Assembly: GCF_000265365.1 (NCBI RefSeq)
Contig: NC_018011.1
Span: 3,179,501-3,243,500, forward strand
Reading direction: 5' to 3'
Length of the DNA: 64,000 bases
Source: Alistipes finegoldii DSM 17242
GTDB lineage: Bacteria > Bacteroidota > Bacteroidia > Bacteroidales > Rikenellaceae
Part shown: one piece after another, positions 24,305-32,008 of the stretch
Layout of the letters: each line of letters begins with the position of its first letter
Position numbering within the stretch: the first letter of the stretch is position 1
Made by a program: the position numbers and the translations under genes
Notes under the pieces: model-generated
Database searches by the model: none
Seen by the model: the letters and a program-made list of their open reading frames with translations, nothing else
What the model was told of the DNA's origin: nothing

Positions 24305-25513
24305 ATGACGGATATCACCACAGTCAAACAACGCTTCGGCATCATCGGCGCTTCGGAACTTCTGGACCGGGCGCTGGAGGTCGCCGTGCGCGTGGCTCCG
24401 ACCGACCTGACGGTACTCGTCACGGGCGAAAGCGGCGTGGGCAAGGAGTTTTTCCCGCAGGTCATCCACGCTTACTCGGCCCGCAAACACAATAAATATA
24501 TAGCCGTCAACTGCGCGGCCATTCCCGAAGGCACGATCGACTCGGAGCTTTTCGGCCACGAGAAAGGCTCCTTCACCGGTGCGCTCGAAGCCCGCAAGGG
24601 CTACTTCGAGGAGGCCGACGGGGGAACGATCTTCCTCGACGAGGTCGCCGAACTGCCGCATCCGACGCAGGCGCGCCTGCTGCGCGTGCTGCAGACGGGC
24701 GAATTCATCCGCGTCGGTTCGTCGAAGGTCCAGAAGACCGACGTCCGCGTCGTCGCGGCCACGAACATGAATTTGCAGCAGGCCATCGCTTCGGGCCGCT
24801 TCCGCGAGGATCTCTATTACCGCCTGAGCACGGTGCCGATCACCGTCCCGGCGCTGCGCGAGCGTCCGCAGGACATTCCGCTGCTGTTCCGCAAATTCGC
24901 CGCCGACGTGGCCGTGCAGTACCGCATGCCCGCCGTGACGCTCGATCCCGCGGCGCGCGAGATGCTGATGCATTATTACTGGCGGGGCAATATCCGCCAG
25001 CTGAAAAACGTTGCTGAACAGATATCGGCCATCGAGCAGACGCGTCTCATTACGCCCGACGTGCTGGCCAAATACCTGCCGCCGCAGGGCGGGGGCGCTC
25101 CCGTCATGATGGGCGGGGCGCCGGTCGACGATGCGATGTCCACCGAACGCGAACTGCTCTACAAGGTGCTTTTCGACATGCGCGCCGACATCAACGACCT
25201 GAAGCGGATGATGTCCGAGCTGCTGCACAACCCCTGTCAGGAGCCGGTCCGCGACGTCAAGGCGCTGCTGTCGACCACGGCGCAAAGCTCCGCGCCCGTC
25301 TATGCAGCAGGCTCGGTTCCGGTCTTCGCCGAGAGCGAGGAGGTGACCGACGAGCCGCCGCGCGAGATGACCAAGGCTGACATGCAGCGCGAGCAGATCA
25401 TCCGCGCCCTGCGCCGCAACAACGGCCGCCGCCGCGAAGCCGCCGCCGAGCTGTTCATGTCCGAGCGCACGCTCTACCGCAAGATCAAGGAGCTGGGCAT
25501 CGAAGAGAACTGA
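24305..25513 (+). CDS. Sigma-54-dependent transcriptional activator (no receiver domain)
   Basis: A 402-residue bacterial enhancer-binding protein. It starts directly with the AAA+ domain: Walker A GESGVGKEFF, sigma-54 contact loop GSFTGA (Ser for the usual Ala), Walker B GGTIFLDEVAELP, arginine finger region FREDLYYRL. A Fis-type helix-turn-helix ends the protein (NNGRRREAAAELFMSERTLYRKIKELGI). With no N-terminal sensory domain it may be controlled by level or by a partner such as the adjacent HU-type membrane protein (inference). Conserved neighbour of lptE and secG in Bacteroidota. Confidence 0.93.
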   Translation: MTDITTVKQRFGIIGASELLDRALEVAVRVAPTDLTVLVTGESGVGKEFFPQVIHAYSARKHNKYIAVNCAAIPEGTIDSELFGHEKGSFTGALEARKGYFEEADGGTIFLDEVAELPHPTQARLLRVLQTGEFIRVGSSKVQKTDVRVVAATNMNLQQAIASGRFREDLYYRLSTVPITVPALRERPQDIPLLFRKFAADVAVQYRMPAVTLDPAAREMLMHYYWRGNIRQLKNVAEQISAIEQTRLITPDVLAKYLPPQGGGAPVMMGGAPVDDAMSTERELLYKVLFDMRADINDLKRMMSELLHNPCQEPVRDVKALLSTTAQSSAPVYAAGSVPVFAESEEVTDEPPREMTKADMQREQIIRALRRNNGRRREAAAELFMSERTLYRKIKELGIEEN

Positions 25514-25591
25514 CGGCCCTCCCCGGATCGTCCGGCGGAGTGCACTGAAAATAACCGGTTCCGAACCGGAGTAAAACGATAGAATTTCGGC

Positions 25592-26101
25592 ATGAAGATA
25601 AAATTCGCAATCACGGCCCTTTGCGCCGCCCTGCTGACGGGCTGCGGCGTGGCCATCAAATATTCGCTTTCGGGTGCTTCGATTCCGCCCGACGCCAAGA
25701 CCTTCAGCGTGGCCTATTTCCCCAACAACGCCACGATGGTCGCGCCGATCCTCAGTTCGACGCTCACCGATGCGCTGGTCGACATGTTCACCCGCCGTAC
25801 CCGCCTGATGCAGGTCGAGGAGGGCGGCGACTTCGCCTTCGAGGGCGAGATCACCAACTACATGTCGGCGACCTCGTCGGTTTCGACCGACGACTACGCG
25901 GTGCTCAACCGCCTTTCGATCACCGTCAAGGTGCGCTTCACGAATGCGCTCGACGAAAAAATGTCGTTCAACCGGACGTTCACGGCTTTCGAGGATTACG
26001 AATCCACGCGGCTGCTCTCCGAGGTCGAGGGCGAGCTGATCCCCCAGATCGTCGATAAACTGGTTACGGATATTTTTCAGGCTTCGGCCTCCAACTGGTA
26101 A
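25592..26101 (+). CDS. lptE: LptE-family LPS-assembly lipoprotein
   Basis: A 169-residue outer-membrane lipoprotein: MKIKFAITALCAALLTGCGV shows signal peptide and lipobox, and the mature protein (YSLSGASIPPDAKTFSVAYFPNNA, VEEGGDFAFEGEITNY, NRLSITVKVRF) has the LptE-like fold found in Bacteroidota. LptE plugs LptD and helps insert lipopolysaccharide into the outer leaflet. The flanking sigma-54 activator and secG support the assignment. 78 bp separate it from the activator gene. Confidence 0.88.
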   Translation: MKIKFAITALCAALLTGCGVAIKYSLSGASIPPDAKTFSVAYFPNNATMVAPILSSTLTDALVDMFTRRTRLMQVEEGGDFAFEGEITNYMSATSSVSTDDYAVLNRLSITVKVRFTNALDEKMSFNRTFTAFEDYESTRLLSEVEGELIPQIVDKLVTDIFQASASNW

Positions 26102-26113
26102 AACCTGCGCGGC

Positions 26114-26602
26114 ATGACGGATTTCAGACAATACCTCGCATCGCCCGCCACCGCGGAGCGCCCTTCCGCCGGGGAGCTGGACGCCCTCGCGGCGCGTTAC
26201 GAATGGTTCGCTCCGGTCCGTATCGCACGGGAGATCGTAACCGGGATATGCGATCCGCGGCTGGCCGTCACGGCCCCGTGGCGGGCGCAGAGTTCGCTGC
26301 TGCGCCGACCGATCGACGCGGAGGCCGTCCTGCGGCTTTCGTCGGACGACATCATCGACCGCTTTCTGCAGGAGGACGACCTGCGCATCGTCGCGGCCGA
26401 CGGCGAACCGGAGGAGGAGGTCCGCACGGCCGCCGAGCTGGACGACGACGACGAGGTCGTGAGCGAAGAGCTGGCCGAAATCTATCTCGCGCAGGGGCTT
26501 TGTGACAAAGCAATAGCGATTTATCGCAAATTAAGTTTGCTAAATCCCGAAAAAAGTGTTTACTTTGCCGAGCTAATTGGCAAATTGGAAAACAATAATT
26601 AA
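26114..26602 (+). CDS. Conserved TPR-like protein between lptE and secG
   Basis: A 162-residue soluble protein. Residues 1-90 are not recognised; after an acidic linker (AAELDDDDEVVSEE) the C-terminus carries one TPR-like helix pair (ELAEIYLAQGLCDKAIAIYRK, then LSLLNPEKSVYFAELI). I recall this tail as conserved in Bacteroidota lptE-secG loci. No signal peptide or membrane helix. It is 12 bp after lptE and 11 bp before secG, so all are co-transcribed. Function unknown; a scaffold for envelope secretion is only inference. Confidence 0.75.
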   Translation: MTDFRQYLASPATAERPSAGELDALAARYEWFAPVRIAREIVTGICDPRLAVTAPWRAQSSLLRRPIDAEAVLRLSSDDIIDRFLQEDDLRIVAADGEPEEEVRTAAELDDDDEVVSEELAEIYLAQGLCDKAIAIYRKLSLLNPEKSVYFAELIGKLENNN

Positions 26603-26613
26603 AATTCAACGAT

Positions 26614-26979
26614 ATGTTATACACGATTTGCATTGCCCTGATACTCATCGCGAGCGTATTGATCATCCTTGCGGTATTGGTGCAGAACCCCAAGAGCGGC
26701 ATGGCCGCCAACTTCGGCGCGTCGAACCAAGTGATGGGCGTGCGCGAGACTTCGGACTTTTTGGAGAAATTCACGTGGACGATGGCCATTGCTATCGTCG
26801 TGCTGAGTCTGGTCGCTACGCTGGCTATGGACAAAGGCCTTGTCGCCGAGAGCAACAGCGAGATTTCGAAGGACGTTAAGGCGCTTCAGGAGCGCGTTAT
26901 CGAGTCGGAAACTCCTGCCACGATGCCGCAGGCCGAGATTCCCGCCGCCGAAGTTCCCGCCGAGCAGTCGGCCGAATAG
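26614..26979 (+). CDS. secG: Preprotein translocase subunit SecG
   Basis: Accessory inner-membrane subunit of the SecYEG channel. The 121 residues show two membrane helices (ICIALILIASVLIILAVLVQ and TMAIAIVVLSLVATLAM) flanking the SecG loop NPKSGMAANFGASNQVMG, then an Ala/Glu/Pro-rich cytosolic or periplasmic tail longer than in E. coli, common in Bacteroidota. Last gene of its operon; a terminator follows at 27058. Confidence 0.93.
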   Translation: MLYTICIALILIASVLIILAVLVQNPKSGMAANFGASNQVMGVRETSDFLEKFTWTMAIAIVVLSLVATLAMDKGLVAESNSEISKDVKALQERVIESETPATMPQAEIPAAEVPAEQSAE

Positions 26980-27057
26980 GGGCTGGGTTTCAGCCGGACA
27001 GTGCCGGCCGCGAGGAACGGGGTTCCCGGCCGATGCGGGTGCTGTCTGATATTTTAC

Positions 27058-27085
27058 AAGCCGTGGATTTTCCACGGCTTTTCGT
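27058..27085 (+). terminator. Terminator after secG
   Basis: 9-bp stem AAGCCGTGG (27058-27066) with 27072-27080, ATTTT loop, then TTCGTTTTT. Confidence 0.85.
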
Positions 27086-27165
27086 TTTTCCCGTATTCGG
27101 TCGTACGTCCTGCGCCGAAGTATTGTCGGGTGCAGGACAATCGCTCGAATCCAAAATCGGTTATT

Positions 27166-27741
27166 ATGACAACGGAAAGTGGAATAAAGTATTTTGAAAA
27201 CCGCGAGGAGTGGCGGAGATGGCTGACTGACAATTTCGATACGGCCCGTGAGATATGGTTCGTGTTTCCGCATAAGTCGTCCGGTAAGAAAAGCATCGTA
27301 TATAATGATGCGGTTGAAGAAGCCCTTTGTTTCGATTGGATCGACAGCACGATAAGACCCCTCGACGCAGAGCATAAAATTCAGCGTTTCACCCCCAGAA
27401 ATCCCAAAAGTCCTTACTCGCAAGCCAATAAGGAAAGACTTAAATGGCTCATGGACAATGGAATGATACACCCGAAATTCGAGGAGAAGATACAGAAGGT
27501 GCTTTCCGTCCCTTTTGTATTTCCGGACGATATCATCGACCGGCTGAAAGAAGATCGAACGGTCTAGAGAAACTACTGCCGTTTTCCGGAAACCTATAAA
27601 CGCATCCGAATTGCCTATATCGAAGCTGCGAGGTCGCGTCCCGAAGAGTTCGGGAAGCGGCTGAACCACTTCATTTGCAAGACGAAGGAAAATAAGACGA
27701 TACGGGGATTCGGCGGAATTGAAAAATACTATTCGAAATAA
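27166..27741 (+). pseudogene. YdeI/OmdA-like protein gene with an in-frame TAG
   Basis: From MTTESGIKYFENREEW the frame reads a YdeI-type 'bacteriocin-protection' protein (WFVFPHKSSGKKS, NDAVEEALCFDWIDS, RFTPRNPKSPYSQANKERL) but meets TAG at codon 134. The same frame then continues with family sequence (NYCRFPETYKRIRIAYIEAA, RGFGGIEKYYSK) to TAA at 27741, for 191 residues in all. The stop falls where relatives usually have Trp (VWENY), so a TGG-to-TAG change is likely. The shortened product would lack the C-terminal third. Nonsense pseudogene or consensus error. Confidence 0.8.
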
Positions 27742-27865
27742 AATTCCGGTGCATGGCCGGACGGGCTGCCCGCTCTTGCGGCTGCCTGTTGAGCCAGCCA
27801 TCCGGCCGCTTCCGGTTTTCTGCTTCCGGTTCTTCGTTTCTGTTTTTTCCGCTCTATTCTTTCTT

Positions 27866-28396
27866 CTATTTCTCCGTTCCGATCAGGTAGAGCACATGCC
27901 GTCGCAGGGGATGGCCTTCGGGCAGGGCGGGGTGGTCGAACTCGCACAAAAGCTCCATGCCGAGCTTCTGCATGACCCGCTGCGAGCGCAGGTTCGTGAC
28001 GGTCGTGAAGGCTACCAGTTCTTCGATGCCCAGCTTTGCGGCGAGCGCTACGCAGGCCTGCGCCGCTTCCGTCGCATAACCCTGATCCCAGAACTCGGCC
28101 CGCAGGCGCCAACCGATTTCGATTTTATCCTTCATGCCCGTAAACGTTACGCGGTGCAGCCCCGTATAACCGAGCAGCTCGCCGTCCTCGCGCCGCTCGA
28201 CGGCGTACAGGCCGAATCCCTCGGTCGAGAACTCCTCGCGTATGCGTTCCATGAATTCCGCCGACTGCTCCGGCGCCAGCGGTGCCGGAAAGTACTCCAT
28301 CACGCGCGGGTCGGCGTTCATGGCCGTAAATGTTCCGAGGTCTTCTTCCCGCCATGCGCGCAGCACGAGCCGGGGTGTAGGTGCTGGAAAAATCAT
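27866..28396 (-). CDS. GNAT-family N-acetyltransferase (RimJ/RimL-like)
   Basis: A 176-residue acetyl-CoA-dependent acyltransferase. The opening TPRLVLRAWREEDLGTF is typical for the Acetyltransf_3 (RimJ/RimL) branch, with EIGWRLRAEFWDQGYATEAA forming the acetyl-CoA-binding strand and loop (motif A, Q/R-x-x-G-x-A as DQGYATEA), and NLRSQRVMQKLGM the motif B helix. Substrate may be a protein N-terminus or a small molecule. It stands alone; flanking spacers lack clear promoters. Confidence 0.88.
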   Translation of the reverse strand: MIFPAPTPRLVLRAWREEDLGTFTAMNADPRVMEYFPAPLAPEQSAEFMERIREEFSTEGFGLYAVERREDGELLGYTGLHRVTFTGMKDKIEIGWRLRAEFWDQGYATEAAQACVALAAKLGIEELVAFTTVTNLRSQRVMQKLGMELLCEFDHPALPEGHPLRRHVLYLIGTEK

Positions 28397-28719
28397 TTCG
28401 CAAATTCTGTTTTGAATTGGTGGATGTAGATACCGTATTCCGAATGCCGTTCGGATCTCGGCTTCGCATCGCAGCCGGTTCCGCCGCCGTGTGTTTTCCG
28501 GAACCGGATCGGCTGCTTCCGATTGCAGTTGTCTGCCGGGCGTTTGCCGCTCCCGGCCGCGGACATTTGTCCGCCTCTTTTTTTATTCGGTCGGGACTTC
28601 TGTCCTGCCGTTTTTCGTTTTGTCGGGAGCCGTCCGCTCTTCAACAGCGTCCGGATTCAGCCGGCCCGGTCGTCCGCTCTTCTGCGGCCCGGAGGAAACA
28701 GCCCTCCCTTTCTGCGGCC
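28397..28719. other. Gap with an orphan plus-strand terminator
   Basis: A 323-bp spacer between two minus-strand genes. The only structure seen is GCGGAC-ATTT-GTCCGC (28559-28574) followed by CTCTTTTTTT, a terminator for the plus strand although no plus gene lies near. The plus strand of 28560-28720 is pyrimidine-rich. No reliable gene found. Confidence 0.5.
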
Positions 28720-29520
28720 CTACTCGGCCACCTCTTTTTTCGAACGCTTGCGGGTGTTGATCGTCAGATAGCGTTGCAGGGTCTGCTGCAACCGTACCGG
28801 ATCGATGTCACGGCGCAGTTCGCCGCTCTGTGCGATCGAAATGCCGCCCGTCTCTTCGGAAACGACGATGATGATGGCGTCCGAAATCTCGCTCATGCCG
28901 ATCGCGGCGCGGTGGCGCGTGCCGTACGATTTGGGAACGTCGCTCTGCGTTACGGGCAGGATGCACTTCGCGGCCACGATGCGGTCGCCTTCGATGATTG
29001 CGGCGCCGTCGTGCAGCGGGGCGTTCTTGAAGAAGATATTGCGGATCAGCGGCGTCGAAACCTTTGCGTCGAGTGCGATGCCGCCCTCGGCGATCAGCCG
29101 CAGGTCGCTCTGCTGTCCGATGACGATCAGCGCGCCGGTTTTCGTCTCCGACATCTCGCGGCAGGCCGTGACGATCGGCACGACGTTGGTCTGCACCGCA
29201 TCGTCGCCCGTCGAGAAGATGCGGGTGATGAAGTTGAAATGTTTCTGGCGCATGCCGATCATCTGCAGGAAACGCCGCAGTTCGGGCTGGAAGACGATGA
29301 TCAGCGCAATGGCTCCGACCGAAATCAGCTGTCCCAGAATTGTGGAGAGCAGTTCCATGTTGAGCGTCCGCACGACGACCCATAGCAGGTAGATGGCGAT
29401 GATGCCTGAGAGAATATAGGGCGCGTTGGTGCCTTTGGTCATGCGGTAGATCCAGTACATGATCACGGCGACCAGAATGATGTCTATGAAATCGACGAAT
29501 GTGAACGGAACGAAACCCAT
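28720..29520 (-). CDS. cdaA: Diadenylate cyclase CdaA
   Basis: Membrane-bound enzyme that makes the second messenger cyclic di-AMP from two ATP, linked to potassium and cell-wall homeostasis. The 266 residues give three N-terminal helices (to about residue 80) and a DisA_N domain with both signature motifs: LHDGAAII (DGA) and YGTRHRAAIGMSE (RHR). A -7 box TACATTTG lies at 29550-29557 on the minus strand. In many Bacteroidota cdaA follows folP; here folP is 15 kb away. Confidence 0.95.
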   Translation of the reverse strand: MGFVPFTFVDFIDIILVAVIMYWIYRMTKGTNAPYILSGIIAIYLLWVVVRTLNMELLSTILGQLISVGAIALIIVFQPELRRFLQMIGMRQKHFNFITRIFSTGDDAVQTNVVPIVTACREMSETKTGALIVIGQQSDLRLIAEGGIALDAKVSTPLIRNIFFKNAPLHDGAAIIEGDRIVAAKCILPVTQSDVPKSYGTRHRAAIGMSEISDAIIIVVSEETGGISIAQSGELRRDIDPVRLQQTLQRYLTINTRKRSKKEVAE

Positions 29521-29679
29521 TGCGTGTGCGTTGCTTTTTAGTTTTCCTGCAAATGTATAAAAAAATACGGACTTTTCCTCGGTCGGGCCTCAATAAGTCG
29601 TGCCGATGTGCTGCCGGCCTGCCGGTCGCCGCAGCCCGGCAGGCATGTTTCGGCGGTTCCCCACGCAGGCGCGTCCACG

Positions 29680-29706
29680 AAAAAAGCCGTCCCGCAGGGG
29701 ACGGCT
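29680..29706 (-). terminator. Terminator after the OmpH-like gene
   Basis: 9-bp stem AGCCGTCCC (29685-29693) with 29698-29706, GCAG loop, T6 on the minus strand. Confidence 0.85.
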
Positions 29707-29733
29707 CTTATTCATGCAGCGGAACCGGATTGC

Positions 29734-30318
29734 TTATTTCTTCTCGGCTTTCTGGTCGGCCGCATACAGCTCGTTTACCTTCGCCAGCACGGCGGGGGTG
29801 ATGTTGAGCGTCGTGTCGGCGTCGATAAGGGCCGTCGAGTTGATGATCAGCTTGTACTTCTTGCCGGCGTTGATATCCTGCACGGCGCGGTGCAGCAGAT
29901 CCTGCGCCCGGTTGGTGAATACGAAGTTCTCTTCGTCGAGCGCCTGCGCCTCTTTCTGCGCCGAGGACTGGTAGGCGGCCACGCGCTTTTCGATGCTCTG
30001 CTGCTGGGCCTGCGCGTCGTTGGTCGTAATCAGTCCCTTCTGATACTTCTCCTGTAACTGGGCGGCTTCGGACTGAAGGTTCTGCTCCTTCTGCGCCCAG
30101 CTCTTCTGCGCCTTCTGGGTCTTCTCCTGCAGGGCCTTGCCTTCGTTCAGGAAAAGATCGCACTGAGCCAGCACGGCTTCCACCTGTACATAGGCGATGT
30201 CGCTTGAGCCGATTTCGCGGGTCGCCTCTTCTGCGGCGGCCGCCGTCTCAGTGGTTTTCGTACCGCAGGCCGTCATGGCGCAAGCCGCAACAAGCGCCGT
30301 AAAAAGCATTTTTTTCAT
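29734..30318 (-). CDS. OmpH/Skp-like periplasmic chaperone lipoprotein
   Basis: A 194-residue member of the OmpH family, which hold unfolded outer-membrane proteins in the periplasm. MKKMLFTALVAACAMTACGT gives a signal peptide with lipobox; the Skp-like body opens with SDIAYVQVEAVLAQCD and is followed by a long Gln/Glu/Ala-rich coiled coil (about residues 60-125), then DINAGKKYKLIINSTALIDAD, typical of the closing strand. A -7 box TACCTTTG is at 30363-30370 on the minus strand, back-to-back with that of ruvA. Confidence 0.9.
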   Translation of the reverse strand: MKKMLFTALVAACAMTACGTKTTETAAAAEEATREIGSSDIAYVQVEAVLAQCDLFLNEGKALQEKTQKAQKSWAQKEQNLQSEAAQLQEKYQKGLITTNDAQAQQQSIEKRVAAYQSSAQKEAQALDEENFVFTNRAQDLLHRAVQDINAGKKYKLIINSTALIDADTTLNITPAVLAKVNELYAADQKAEKK

Positions 30319-30382
30319 GTCGTTTTTTATCGGGTTTAGTTAAATATTCCGCTTTTGAATCACAAAGGTAAAAAAAAATCTT

Positions 30383-30390
30383 TATTTTTG
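30383..30390 (+). promoter_or_regulatory. -7 box for ruvA
   Basis: TATTTTTG, 26 bp before the ruvA ATG, divergent from the minus-strand TACCTTTG at 30363-30370. Confidence 0.55.
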
Positions 30391-30416
30391 CCCCACGCCT
30401 TGTAAATTTTGACTCC

Positions 30417-31001
30417 ATGTATGAATACATCAGCGGTCCGGTGGCCGAAGTCGCTCCCGCATACGCAGTTATAGATGCCGGCGGGGTAGGTTATTACCTC
30501 CATATCTCGCTTGAAACGTTTTCGGCCATCGAGCACACCGAGACGGCCCGTCTGTACGTCCATTACGTCGTGCGCGAGGACGCGCAGCTGCTCTACGGTT
30601 TCGCGACCAAAACCGAGCGCGAACTCTTCCGCCATCTGATCAGCGTGTCGGGCGTCGGCGGCAATACCGCCCGGATGATCCTTTCGACCTATTCGCCGCG
30701 CGAATTGCAGGGCATCATCACTTCGGGCAACGCCGTGCTGCTGAAAAACGTCAAGGGGCTGGGGCTGAAAACCGCCCAGAAAATCATCGTCGAGCTGAGC
30801 GGCAAGCTCACCGGACTGGGCGACGCCGACGCCGCTCTTCCGGCTGCCGGCAACGGCGAAAAGCTCGAAGAGGCGCTCGCGGCGCTGGTCATGCTCGGCT
30901 TTGCCAAAACTGCCGCCGAGAAGGCTCTTCGCGGCATTCTGCGCGAAAATCCGGGGGCTTCGGTCGAGGATTTGGTGCGAATGGGCTTAAAAAGCCTATG
31001 A
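30417..31001 (+). CDS. ruvA: Holliday junction DNA helicase subunit RuvA
   Basis: Binds four-way junctions and loads RuvB for branch migration. The 194 residues have the three RuvA domains: N-terminal OB fold (MYEYISGPVAEVAPAYAVID, GVGYYLHISLETF), the helix-hairpin-helix domain (GVGGNTARMILS, KGLGLKTAQKIIVEL) and the C-terminal RuvB-binding domain (EEALAALVMLGFAKTAAEKAL). Normal length. No ruvB or ruvC is nearby. Confidence 0.97.
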   Translation: MYEYISGPVAEVAPAYAVIDAGGVGYYLHISLETFSAIEHTETARLYVHYVVREDAQLLYGFATKTERELFRHLISVSGVGGNTARMILSTYSPRELQGIITSGNAVLLKNVKGLGLKTAQKIIVELSGKLTGLGDADAALPAAGNGEKLEEALAALVMLGFAKTAAEKALRGILRENPGASVEDLVRMGLKSL

Positions 31002-31106
31002 AAAGTCTTTTTTCATCAACGAAATCGAATAATTCCCCCCCCCGTTTGTTTGGTTTGGTAAGATATTTGCTATACCTTCGCACCCGTTACTTGATATTAT
31101 TGATTT

Positions 31107-31250
31107 ATGGAAGAACAAATCCCTCTTGGCTTTATCGGTATCCTGCTAGGGGTGTTCGCCTTTGCCTTCCTGATCGGTGTAGGCGTCATATATCTGAAGC
31201 AACGGCGAATTCAACGTCTCAAAAATCCCCGGAAAGACTATTATCGGTAG
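31107..31250 (+). CDS. Small single-pass membrane protein (47 aa)
   Basis: An ATG-initiated frame of 47 codons, MEEQIPLGFIGILLGVFAF, then continuing through one strongly hydrophobic helix to YLKQRRIQRLKN, a positively charged C-terminal tail ending KDYYR. This topology (short acidic N-terminus outside, basic tail inside) is that of a real bitopic micro-protein. It has its own space between ruvA and two terminators. Family not recognised. Confidence 0.65.
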   Translation: MEEQIPLGFIGILLGVFAFAFLIGVGVIYLKQRRIQRLKNPRKDYYR

Positions 31251-31257
31251 CATAATC

Positions 31258-31281
31258 GACGGCTTCGGCCGTCTTTTTTTT
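31258..31281 (+). terminator. Terminator 1 after the small membrane protein
   Basis: GACGGC-TTCG-GCCGTC stem with a UUCG tetraloop followed by T8, 7 bp after the TAG. Confidence 0.92.
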
Positions 31282-31310
31282 GCCCCGGCATGCTAACCGG
31301 GGCTTTTTTT
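31282..31310 (+). terminator. Terminator 2, in tandem
   Basis: GCCCCGG (31282-31288) pairs with CCGGGGC (31297-31303), followed by T7; directly follows the first terminator. Confidence 0.88.
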
Positions 31311-31365
31311 GCGTTTCATGCTGTAAAATCGGATTGTTTTTGTAAATTTGCACGATTATACGACG

Positions 31366-31992
31366 ATGAGCAGAGTTTTCATATCCATATTCGCGGCGCT
31401 GGTGCTGCTGGCCGGATGCTCCGACGAGGAGGACATCCTGCCCACGCAGAAGACGAAGATCGTCTCCTACCTGACCGGCACCCATTCGCCCAAGCTCGTG
31501 GCCTATGAGGAGCTGGAGGAGGGGAGCGACGAGCCTTACTTCACCACTTCGGGCAACGCGGTCTACCGCTACATCGCGGGGATCAACAACCCCGACCGCG
31601 TGAACTGGACCGAGGTGACGCGCACCTCGAAGGTGACCGTCACTTTCAGCGCCTACGTCTTCACCTTTGCCAATATCGTGACGCCCGCGACGTCCACCAC
31701 CAACCTTACGGTGCCCTATTATTCGAACGATCCGGTGCTGATCGCGGCGATGGAAGATCCCGAAAACGGTCCCGGTCTGACGCCGGGCGCGTGGTCGTCC
31801 GAACCGCTGGAGATAGATATGCGCGGTTCCGGCATAATAAAAGGGCTTTACGAAGCGTTACTTGGTTGTCGTGAGGGCGACTATGTCGAATCCTACATGA
31901 CCTACAATATGGCTTACGGCGACATCAACTTCAGTACGATCCCGAAGGAGAGTCCCGTCGCTTATTTTTTTACGGTAAACAGTGTCGAGTAA
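31366..31992 (+). CDS. FKBP-like lipoprotein (single domain)
   Basis: A 208-residue lipoprotein: MSRVFISIFAALVLLAGCSD is signal peptide plus lipobox. The C-terminal half fits an FKBP fold: GSGIIKGLYEALLGCREGDYVESYMTY, then MAYGD, INFSTIPKESPVAYFFTV, i.e. the G-x-x-x-G, AYG and IP...L-x-F elements. Active-site aromatic residues are only partly kept, so it may be a chaperone more than a prolyl isomerase; DUF4827 is a possible family name. A -7 box TAAATTTG (31343-31350) lies 15 bp before the ATG, which rules out the TTG further upstream. Confidence 0.75.
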   Translation: MSRVFISIFAALVLLAGCSDEEDILPTQKTKIVSYLTGTHSPKLVAYEELEEGSDEPYFTTSGNAVYRYIAGINNPDRVNWTEVTRTSKVTVTFSAYVFTFANIVTPATSTTNLTVPYYSNDPVLIAAMEDPENGPGLTPGAWSSEPLEIDMRGSGIIKGLYEALLGCREGDYVESYMTYNMAYGDINFSTIPKESPVAYFFTVNSVE

Positions 31993-32008
31993 AATACAAA
32001 CCGAAAAT

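Noticed and set aside
27568..27570. Genetic recoding of TAG
   Set aside because: Many intact genes in the window end in TAG, and only two internal TAGs were found, both in genes that look damaged.
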